This document shows positions 7,360 through 13,127 of a stretch of DNA of 13,127 nucleotides, one piece after another. The stretch lies in the NCBI GenBank assembly GCA_038257845.1, contig JBBSQL010000062.1, positions 1 through 13,127 on the forward strand, in the 5' to 3' direction. The translations under genes were made by a program, and so were the position numbers. The notes below the pieces were generated by a model. That model was not told where the DNA came from, made no database searches, and saw nothing but the letters and a program-made list of their open reading frames with translations. How positions within the stretch are numbered: position 1 is the stretch's first letter; each line of letters starts with the position of its first letter. The stretch is from JAFDXJ01 sp038257845. Lineage in GTDB: Bacteria; Bacteroidota; Bacteroidia; Chitinophagales; Chitinophagaceae.

Positions 7360-8766
7360 TTAAATTACTTGGTTTTTATCACCTCCTAATTGCGCTATCG
7401 TTTTCTTCGCCGCTGCCAATCGTATCGCTTTATTTTTCTCCACCATTTTTTCTTTTATCCAATGTTCCAGGCGATGATGCAGCGGAATTAATAATGCCGC
7501 AATACATACCAAAGAGAGCAACATCAATACCGGTGAATCATGCGTGAAGGATGAAAGCCAGGGATGAATCAATAAATTCGTGAATTCAAAAACAATCAAT
7601 AAGCCAAGTATTGCAAAGAAGGAAATCAGTTTCTCGTTGGCTACATGCGTTCTGCTGAAAACTAAAAATGCAGTAATAAATATAATAATTCCTAAAGCAA
7701 TTAATGCATATTGAATGTTCTGTTCGCGATCTTCTTCCACTTTTAATTGTTGGGAAGCCGCTTCCTGTTGCCGTAGTTGTTCATGAAAAGTAAGGGCTTC
7801 GATATTTTTAATTTTTTCCAGGTTAAGAAGAGAATCTTTGATGAGCATAGATAAACGGAAATATTTATTGAGGCTGTCTTGCTGGTTCGTTTGTTCAAAA
7901 CTTTTATACAGGTATTCATAAGAACGCCTGCTCTCATCTTTCACATCATAAGGGATTGATACCATCAATGCCTGGCGGGCATAATAGTTCGAACTGTCAT
8001 AGTGTTTTGTTGCCAGGAACAATTGCGCGAAATCATTTTTAAGATAAGCATCCAGGTAAGGTGAAGAAGCCCCATTTTCTTTATAAAAGTTGGCGGCTCG
8101 TCTTAAAAAAGGCAATGCAATATCGTATTCCCCTGCAGCAATATAATTTTCACCAAGCGTGCTTGTGGACAGCGCCAACTGTTTATAATTCTTTAATTCA
8201 CTGGCAATGTTTACTGATTTTTGAGCATATACCATTCCTGAATCAGGCATATTCCCTTCACCATAAACACACGCTATTCCATTGTACGCCCTGGATAGTA
8301 AATTCTTGTCATTACTTGCCTGTACAATTGAAATTTCCTTTTTAGAATAGACCGCTGCATTCAGGTAATCTTTTGCAGCCATATAAGTAGCAGAGATGAA
8401 TCCGTAAGTAGTCAGAATTCCAAAACTGTCTTTACGCTGTTCAAATTGTGGCAATACCGAAAACGCTAGATTTAGAGCTCCCGGAAAATCACCATTATTT
8501 TCTAAGACCATTGCCAGGCGCAGGTTAATATAGTTAATACCTGTCGCATCTTTTTGTTTTTCAAACCAGCTTTTTAATTGTAGTGCATTTGCTTTTGTTG
8601 TTGCATCATTTAATGGCTGCTGCTTAAAGTAAGCCACCAGGCACTGCCCTCTTTCTTTTTCATTTTGTGCAGCAGCATATTGTGCTTTAGTACTGTCTGG
8701 TAAGGGCTGGCTATTTGCTTTTGAAAAGCACAGAAAAAGCAATAAAAAGAATAACAATTTATGCAT
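7360..8766 (-). CDS. TPR-3TM membrane protein, array copy C
   Basis: A 468-residue array member with a very hydrophobic signal peptide (residues 1-20, ending KANSQ). TPR-like pairs lie at about 79-112, 116-149, 157-190, 197-230, 238-271 and 277-310, in register with copy E. The neck KDSLLNLEKIKNIEALTFHEQLRQQE is followed by membrane helices at about 352-371, 379-401 and 411-428 and a tail ending KTIAQLGGDKNQVI. Its membrane module is the most divergent of the five: it has SRTHVANEKLISFFAILG where the others have RSI-ANERLISFFG-LG. The start overlaps by 8 bases the end of a relic array copy (8759-8868), so the gene sits in a normal array junction even though an ATPase gene lies just upstream. 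It is probably a periplasmic receptor with a cytoplasmic tail of unknown partner. MHKLLFF is the only plausible start in front of the signal peptide. Confidence 0.9.
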   Translation of the reverse strand: MHKLLFFLLLFLCFSKANSQPLPDSTKAQYAAAQNEKERGQCLVAYFKQQPLNDATTKANALQLKSWFEKQKDATGINYINLRLAMVLENNGDFPGALNLAFSVLPQFEQRKDSFGILTTYGFISATYMAAKDYLNAAVYSKKEISIVQASNDKNLLSRAYNGIACVYGEGNMPDSGMVYAQKSVNIASELKNYKQLALSTSTLGENYIAAGEYDIALPFLRRAANFYKENGASSPYLDAYLKNDFAQLFLATKHYDSSNYYARQALMVSIPYDVKDESRRSYEYLYKSFEQTNQQDSLNKYFRLSMLIKDSLLNLEKIKNIEALTFHEQLRQQEAASQQLKVEEDREQNIQYALIALGIIIFITAFLVFSRTHVANEKLISFFAILGLLIVFEFTNLLIHPWLSSFTHDSPVLMLLSLVCIAALLIPLHHRLEHWIKEKMVEKNKAIRLAAAKKTIAQLGGDKNQVI

Positions 8767-8868
8767 GATGATCAGTTTTATTTTTATTAATATCTAATTT
8801 TTCAATTGTCTTCTTCGCCGCCGCCAATCGTATCGCTCTATTCTTCTCAATAATGTCTTTATCCAATG
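8759..8868 (-). pseudogene. C-terminal relic of a TPR-3TM array gene (relic 1)
   Basis: On the minus strand codons from about 8866 down read LDKDIIEKNRAIRLAAAKKTIEKLD and then a short tail, ending in TAA at 8761-8759. This matches the cytoplasmic tail of the intact copies (WIKEKMIEKNKAIRLAAAKKTIEKLG). Just upstream, CATTGGATAAA corresponds to the H-W-I-K codons of the family but in another frame, because about 4 bases are missing. The TPR and membrane parts are gone. The stop overlaps the start of copy C by 8 bases. This is the remnant of a copy that once stood between B and C, where the ATPase gene now lies. Confidence 0.85.
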
Positions 8869-8927
8869 TGTCAGCCAAAGATCTATAGACGTTTTTAGTA
8901 ATTAAAAAAAAGTTTTTATTTAATGAA

Positions 8928-10043
8928 TTACTTTAAAAATGTCCTGAAATTTTCCCGTGTTAAAACTTCCACTTCAGTTGAATACGTTTCTTTAAAAACC
9001 ACTGGAATTTTCACTTTAGCTTTTGCATTCCATTTTATTTCATAACCAGTAATTTTTCCAGCTTTTTCTTCTACATAATCTATTTCCTGTTGCTGAACTG
9101 TTCTCCAGAAAAAAGATTTTGCCAGGTTACCCTCATAATTATTTTTTTTCAATCTTTCAACTATCAAAAAATTCTCCCACAATACACCTTTATCCGGGCG
9201 AAGATCCAGCTGATTTAAATTTCCAATAACCATATTCCGGATACCTGTATCATAAAAATAAATTTTCTGATTCGTCTTTATTTCATTTCTTAAATTTCGG
9301 CTAAAGCTTTTTAATTTAAAAATTACAAAAGCTTTTTCCAGGATATCAATATAATTATTAACGGTATTTTTATCTATGCCAATTAACTGCGAAAGTTCAT
9401 TATAACTCACTTCACTTCCAATTTGTAAAGCAAGTGCCTGCAATAATTTCTCTAAGATCTCCGGCTTTCTTATACCGCTGAACGCTAAGATATCTTTGTA
9501 GAGATAGCTGTCTGTTAACTGTTTCAATACCTCCGCTTCATTACCGATGCTACTAATTACATCAGGATACATGCCATAAATAATCCTCAATTCTAACTGC
9601 TGCTCCGCTTTTACAAAACCAATATTATCTTCCAGTTCTTTCCATGAGATTGGGAAAAGTTTGTATTCCCATTTTCGGCCGGTAAGCGGTTCATTTATTT
9701 TATTATTTATTTCAAAGGCTGATGAGCCGCTTACTATTAGTTGAACATTTTTAAACTGGTCAGTAATTATTTTTAAAGTGATACCAATATTTTCTATGCG
9801 TTGTGCTTCATCAATAAATACAATTTTATTACTACCAATGATACTTTTGAGTTGCTCGGTATTTGGATTGGTCAATAAATTTCTTACAGTCGGGTCATCA
9901 CCATCTAAGAACAGAAATGCTTTCTTATCCAAAATATCTTTAATCAAAGTAGTTTTCCCAACTTGTCTTGGGCCTAAGATAATGATGGCTTTTCCACTTC
10001 CGATTTTAGCCTGTATTCTATCTTTAATTGCTCTTGCTATCAT
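8928..10043 (-). CDS. AAA_14 / DUF4143 ATP-binding protein
   Basis: A 371-residue ATPase of the COG1373 type. From the preferred start it shows Walker A GPRQVGKT (24-31), Walker B IVFIDEAQ (74-81), a sensor-like SGSSA (105-109) and a winged-helix segment around 211-240. The C-terminal DUF4143 region has a PD-(D/E)xK-like pattern: E290, D322 (EIDYVEE), E335 and K337 (GYEIKW). The frame is open to an ATG at 10067, but the ATG at 10043 gives MIARAIKDRI, close to the usual N-terminus of the family, and leaves room for a promoter-like TATTTTTG at 10072-10065. Members are widespread, patchily distributed and of unclear role; the nuclease-like fold suggests DNA-related or defence functions, without proof. 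It is unlike its neighbours and splits the TPR array. The relic directly behind it shows that an array copy was lost at this place. Confidence 0.9.
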   Translation of the reverse strand: MIARAIKDRIQAKIGSGKAIIILGPRQVGKTTLIKDILDKKAFLFLDGDDPTVRNLLTNPNTEQLKSIIGSNKIVFIDEAQRIENIGITLKIITDQFKNVQLIVSGSSAFEINNKINEPLTGRKWEYKLFPISWKELEDNIGFVKAEQQLELRIIYGMYPDVISSIGNEAEVLKQLTDSYLYKDILAFSGIRKPEILEKLLQALALQIGSEVSYNELSQLIGIDKNTVNNYIDILEKAFVIFKLKSFSRNLRNEIKTNQKIYFYDTGIRNMVIGNLNQLDLRPDKGVLWENFLIVERLKKNNYEGNLAKSFFWRTVQQQEIDYVEEKAGKITGYEIKWNAKAKVKIPVVFKETYSTEVEVLTRENFRTFLK

Positions 10044-10064
10044 AATACCAGTGATTGTATTCAC

Positions 10065-10072
10065 CAAAAATA
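10065..10072 (-). promoter_or_regulatory. Possible Bacteroidota -7 element for the ATPase gene
   Basis: The minus strand reads TATTTTTG, matching the TAnnTTTG -7 consensus of Bacteroidota sigma factors. A TTG lies upstream at 10090-10088, but with 15 bases between the two elements rather than the usual ~19-21. If real, transcription would begin a few bases before the ATG at 10043 and would exclude the start at 10067. Matches this short occur by chance in A/T-rich DNA. Confidence 0.25.
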
Positions 10073-10134
10073 ATGATATTTAGTGAACAAGTTCTTTAAA
10101 TTTGTTTTGATTATATGTTATAAACCTTGATATT

Positions 10135-10157
10135 TCCACTTGTCTAAAAAAAGTGGA
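10135..10157 (-). terminator. Small hairpin behind array copy B
   Basis: TCCACTT (10135-10141) and AAGTGGA (10151-10157) form a perfect 7-bp stem with a 9-base A/T-rich loop, starting 12 bases behind the stop of copy B. No U-tract follows the stem on the minus strand. It could mark the end of the A-B transcript before the ATPase gene, but terminator function is uncertain. The rest of 10068-10168 is A/T-rich with no remnant of an array gene visible. Confidence 0.3.
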
Positions 10158-10168
10158 TTTCCAATCTT

Positions 10169-11572
10169 TCAACTCTTTTCCAGGTTTTTAATCGTCTTCT
10201 TCGCCGCCGCCAATCGTATCGCTTTATTCTTTTCAATCATCTTTTCTTTGATCCATTTTTCCAATCGGTGATGCATAGGAATAAGTAAAGACGCAATTGC
10301 TACCAACGCCAGCAACATTAAAACCGGCGAATCATGTGTGATAGAAGATAACCATGGGTGAACTAAAAGATTGATGAATTCAAATACTATCAACAAACCT
10401 AGTACTCCAAAAAATGAAATCAATCTTTCATTCGCAACAATGCTGCGACTGAATAATAAAAAGATAATGATGAATGTGATGATGCCGAATGCGATTAAAG
10501 CAAACTGAATATTTTGTTGGCGTTGTTCTTCCGCGGCTTTTTGCTTCGCTTCTTCATCAATATTTCTTATCTGTTCATTAAAAGCAAGTGTTTGTATTTT
10601 ATTAATATTGGTTTGATTGAAAACTGAGTCTTTCAATGCAGATTCCATACTTAAATAATAAAAAGCACTGTCGGACTGATGCAACTTATTATAAGCCTGG
10701 CTTAGAAAACCGGCTGCATTCATTTTAGATAAATTGTTATCAATCTGTTTGCCGAGGTTCAATAATTGGAATGCCTGCTGCCTGGCTTTTTCAACCTGGT
10801 TTGTTGTAAGCAGGTAAGGGATATAATCATAATTAAAGAGGAGTATAAGCAATGGCGAAACTATTGAATCGGAAAGTTGATAAGCTTTTTTAAAATATAC
10901 TTCTGCCAAATCATTTTCTCCAAGTTGTGTGTAAGCCACACCATTTTGAAGAAAAGAATACAAGAGATAATTAGGTTTTTTTAACCTGCTAATTTCGTCT
11001 TCCAACTGATGTACCTCTTTCAACGCAGAATCAGGCATATTTTTTTTGAGATAGTAATTTCCCATCGTGCGGTGATATTGCATTGCCATAAAATCATACA
11101 TCGGTGAGTTTTTATCAGGTAAATTATTTGCACCCATATTGGCGTACTTATAGCATTCATCAAGGTTCTGCAGGTTATAGTAACATTCTGCTATATCAAA
11201 ATAAAGGGAACTTATTCTTCGCTTGTCTTTTGCTTTTTCCGCCAGCGGAATAGCTTTGAAAAAATATTCCAGGGCTGTAGGAAGGTCACTTTTACCCCTA
11301 AAATAATTGCCTACTACATTTGTACTGATGGCAAGCAAAGAATCATTTTTTAATTGCTGTGCTATGCGATGCATTCGAAGACCTATAGCCGTATCCTGAA
11401 AATTTCCCTGGGTGCCATCGTTATAATCAACCATTTTATTCAGCAAATCAAACTGTTCTATTGGTTTGGTTGTATGTGCTAAAATTTCTTTTATACTATC
11501 AACATAATTTGATTGTGCATTGCTGCCATAAACAAGTAAACAAATGAATATTATAAAAAATAATTTTTGCAT
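10169..11572 (-). CDS. TPR-3TM membrane protein, array copy B
   Basis: A 467-residue array member. Residues 1-20 (ending YGSNAQ) are a signal peptide. TPR-like pairs lie at about 79-112, 117-150, 163-195, 202-235, 244-277 and 284-316; the fourth (YSFLQNGVAYTQLGENDLAEVYFKKAYQL) is a good TPR. The neck KDSVFNQTNINKIQTLAFNEQIRN leads to membrane helices at about 356-375, 383-405 and 415-432. The basic tail ends KTIKNLEKS, without the LGxDK extension seen in C, D and the relics. W is preceded by K here (RLEKWIKEK) instead of H. The gene follows copy A by 11 bases and is followed, after a small hairpin, by the unrelated ATPase gene. As in its paralogues, no catalytic output domain exists; a periplasmic binding or sensing role for the TPRs is inferred. 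Confidence 0.9.
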   Translation of the reverse strand: MQKLFFIIFICLLVYGSNAQSNYVDSIKEILAHTTKPIEQFDLLNKMVDYNDGTQGNFQDTAIGLRMHRIAQQLKNDSLLAISTNVVGNYFRGKSDLPTALEYFFKAIPLAEKAKDKRRISSLYFDIAECYYNLQNLDECYKYANMGANNLPDKNSPMYDFMAMQYHRTMGNYYLKKNMPDSALKEVHQLEDEISRLKKPNYLLYSFLQNGVAYTQLGENDLAEVYFKKAYQLSDSIVSPLLILLFNYDYIPYLLTTNQVEKARQQAFQLLNLGKQIDNNLSKMNAAGFLSQAYNKLHQSDSAFYYLSMESALKDSVFNQTNINKIQTLAFNEQIRNIDEEAKQKAAEEQRQQNIQFALIAFGIITFIIIFLLFSRSIVANERLISFFGVLGLLIVFEFINLLVHPWLSSITHDSPVLMLLALVAIASLLIPMHHRLEKWIKEKMIEKNKAIRLAAAKKTIKNLEKS

Positions 11573-11583
11573 GTTATTTTGGT

Positions 11584-12981
11584 TTATTTCTTTCCTAATT
11601 TCTCAATCGTTTTCTTCGCCGCAGCCAATCGTATCGCTTTATTTTTCTCCACCATTTTTTCTTTAATCCAATGTTCCATTTTGTGATGAAAAGGAATTAA
11701 TAAAGATGCAATTGCCACTAATGCCAGCAACATCAGCACCGGTGATTCATGCGTGATGGAAGACAGCCATGGATGAATGAGCAGATTGACAAATTCAAAT
11801 ACAATTAGTAAACCCAGTATACCAAAAAAGGAAATCAATCTTTCATTGGCAACAATACTTCTGCTGAATAATAAAAAGATAATGACAAATGTGATGATGG
11901 CAAAAGCGATGAATGCAAATTGAATATTTTGCTGGCGTTGTTCATCCGTTTTTATTTTTTCCTGCGTCAGTTGTTGCTGCCGCAAATCTTCATCAAATGT
12001 CATTAATTGTATTTGCTGATTTGTTTTGTTATTGAACAAAGAATCGTTGGCTATTTTAAAAATCTTTGCATACTTCAACGTGCTATCGCAATTGGTATTT
12101 ACATACATGTCTGAAAGTAGTTGTGCAGGGGCACTACTTAAGTAAAATAAAGGCGAATTATTCACAATGGCAATTGCCTTTCTGGCGTAATATTCTGCAG
12201 AATCTTTTTGATGTTGACTTTGGTAATGCTGCGCCAAACCGGTATAGATTACATTAAGGTATTTTAAAGATGTGGAAGAACAATTAGCGAGGGCCATATT
12301 GTAATAACTGATAGCCAATTGAGAATTACCCAATTTACTTTGCACGTTGGCCATGTTTCCATATATAAAAGGAAGTGCTGTTTGTAAAACCGCTTCACCG
12401 GAGATGTGTCTATAATATTCATACGCTTTTTGCGAAAACATCATAGAAGAATCTAAGCTATTTATAGAAAGATATACATAGCCTAAATTAGAATAAGCAG
12501 CAGCCTCAAAAAATTTGTTATCACCCTGTTTGGCATGTGCTTCGGAAGATTTATATAATTCAATAGCTTTCTCAGACTCATTTCTATCTTTATAAATATG
12601 CCCCATTTGATTTTCTACAATAGCCAGCAGGGAAGGATTGTTGATCTGCTCTGCAAGCGCAAGTGCTTTTTGGTGGTACGATAAAGCTTTTACATAATTT
12701 CCTAATAGGCGATAGCCCTGGCCGAAAAAACTATAGGCAGTTGATTCTTCGATGCTATTTTTATCCACTTCAGCTTGTTTTAAAAGCTTCAGGCCGATAC
12801 CTATTACATAGTCAGCGTTATTGTTGGCTTCAGGTGTAAATAAACTTGTAACCAGCGCTATTTTCACACTATCATTTTTTGAAACTGAGATAGCGTGAAT
12901 GACTGAATCAACATTTGCTTTTTGCGCAAAAAGATTTTGGGCAATTATAAAAAGGGAAAGGATTATTAATATTTTCTTCAT
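11584..12981 (-). CDS. TPR-3TM membrane protein, array copy A
   Basis: A 465-residue protein, the first intact copy in the window. The signal peptide is residues 1-20 (ending NLFAQ). Five clear TPRs lie at about 80-115, 118-152, 158-192, 203-236 and 244-277, for example FFGQGYRLLGNYVKALSYHQKALAL and YSNLGYVYLSINSLDSS. A neck ANDSLFNNKTNQQIQLMTFDEDLRQQQ follows. Membrane helices lie at about 354-373, 381-403 and 413-430, with HPWLSSITHESP as the outer loop between the last two. The cytoplasmic tail is HHKMEHWIKEKMVEKNKAIRLAAAKKTIEKLGKK. The start ATG overlaps the stop of a relic copy as ATGA, the typical arrangement for translational coupling. The 'KDSLFN' neck is the one found in Bacteroidota TPR histidine kinases and regulators, so these proteins resemble receptor halves with their output replaced by a membrane module. 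Confidence 0.9.
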   Translation of the reverse strand: MKKILIILSLFIIAQNLFAQKANVDSVIHAISVSKNDSVKIALVTSLFTPEANNNADYVIGIGLKLLKQAEVDKNSIEESTAYSFFGQGYRLLGNYVKALSYHQKALALAEQINNPSLLAIVENQMGHIYKDRNESEKAIELYKSSEAHAKQGDNKFFEAAAYSNLGYVYLSINSLDSSMMFSQKAYEYYRHISGEAVLQTALPFIYGNMANVQSKLGNSQLAISYYNMALANCSSTSLKYLNVIYTGLAQHYQSQHQKDSAEYYARKAIAIVNNSPLFYLSSAPAQLLSDMYVNTNCDSTLKYAKIFKIANDSLFNNKTNQQIQLMTFDEDLRQQQLTQEKIKTDEQRQQNIQFAFIAFAIITFVIIFLLFSRSIVANERLISFFGILGLLIVFEFVNLLIHPWLSSITHESPVLMLLALVAIASLLIPFHHKMEHWIKEKMVEKNKAIRLAAAKKTIEKLGKK

Positions 12982-13088
12982 TGATTATTTTGTTTGGTTT
13001 TATCAACTCCCAGTTTCTCTATCGTATTTTTCTCAGCATCTAAACGTATCGATTTATTTTTATCAATCACTTTTATTTTCTTTACTAT
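12978..13088 (-). pseudogene. C-terminal relic of a TPR-3TM array gene (relic 2)
   Basis: Minus-strand codons read VIDKNKSIRLDAEKNTIEKLGVDK and a short tail up to TGA at 12980-12978. This matches the family tail MIEKNKAIRLAAAKKTIEKLGADK with several replacements (LAAAKK has become LDAEKN). An in-frame TAA stands at 13091-13089 and no membrane-helix coding is visible upstream to the window edge. The stop overlaps the start of copy A (ATGA). The spacer after the tail resembles the C-D junction, so this was once a regular array unit. The array may continue, or have begun, beyond the right edge. Confidence 0.8.
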
Positions 13089-13127
13089 TTACTTTCAAGA
13101 GTCAAAAGGAAAGGAAATTTTATTTTG

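Noticed and set aside
8061..8345. Plus-strand ORF of 94 codons inside copy C
   Set aside because: It lies wholly antisense to a well-supported coding region, shows no family features, and has no leader or neighbours. It is a shadow frame.
8928..10043. ATPase gene as an insertion-sequence transposase or IstB-like helper
   Set aside because: The Walker motifs are followed by a winged helix and a DUF4143-type nuclease-like region, there is no DDE partner gene, and no terminal inverted repeats were seen.
9778..10083. Plus-strand ORF of 101 codons opposite the ATPase gene
   Set aside because: It is the complement of the Walker A/Walker B region of the ATPase and has no independent support.

Overview
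The window looks like a piece of a Bacteroidota chromosome, most likely Chitinophagaceae or a close relative. The reasons are the low GC content, A-rich leaders without Shine-Dalgarno motifs, start-to-stop spacing of a few bases, and periplasmic TPR sensor proteins with the 'KDSLFN...' coiled-coil neck typical of that phylum. The assignment is an inference from style, not from a database match. Every supported gene lies on the minus strand, so transcription runs from the right end of the window to the left.

Right two thirds (about 4540-13088): a tandem array of one gene family. Five intact copies (here called A 11584-12981, B 10169-11572, C 7360-8766, D 5939-7357, E 4540-5934) each encode a signal peptide, a periplasmic TPR solenoid, a short coiled-coil neck, three membrane helices and a strongly conserved basic cytoplasmic tail. 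The N-terminal TPR halves have diverged, while the last ~115 residues are nearly constant. Two further copies survive only as their last 35-40 codons (8759-8868 and 12978-13088). One relic sits directly behind an unrelated ATPase gene (AAA_14/DUF4143, 8928-10043), which now occupies the place of a lost array member. DNA-level patchwork between copies B, D and E points to gene conversion in the 3' module.

Middle (2160-4472): a 770-residue bifunctional protein. An N-terminal APH/choline-kinase-fold kinase is fused to a class III PLP enzyme of the ethanolamine-phosphate / 5-phosphohydroxylysine phospho-lyase type. It probably phosphorylates an amino alcohol and then eliminates phosphate and ammonia.

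Left end (1-1964): two paralogous stand-alone FIST sensory proteins, one complete (825-1964) and one cut by the window edge (1-339), with a small EthD-family protein (353-658) between them. A pair of sequence-related hairpins (731-747, 768-791) and a 16-bp copy of the FIST gene's 3' end lie between the complete FIST gene and the EthD gene.

The most interesting part is the TPR-3TM array. It looks like a set of receptors with variable ectodomains and a constant membrane/tail module but no recognisable enzymatic output. No RNA genes, CRISPR arrays or insertion sequences were seen, and no stretch longer than 300 bases lacks a gene.
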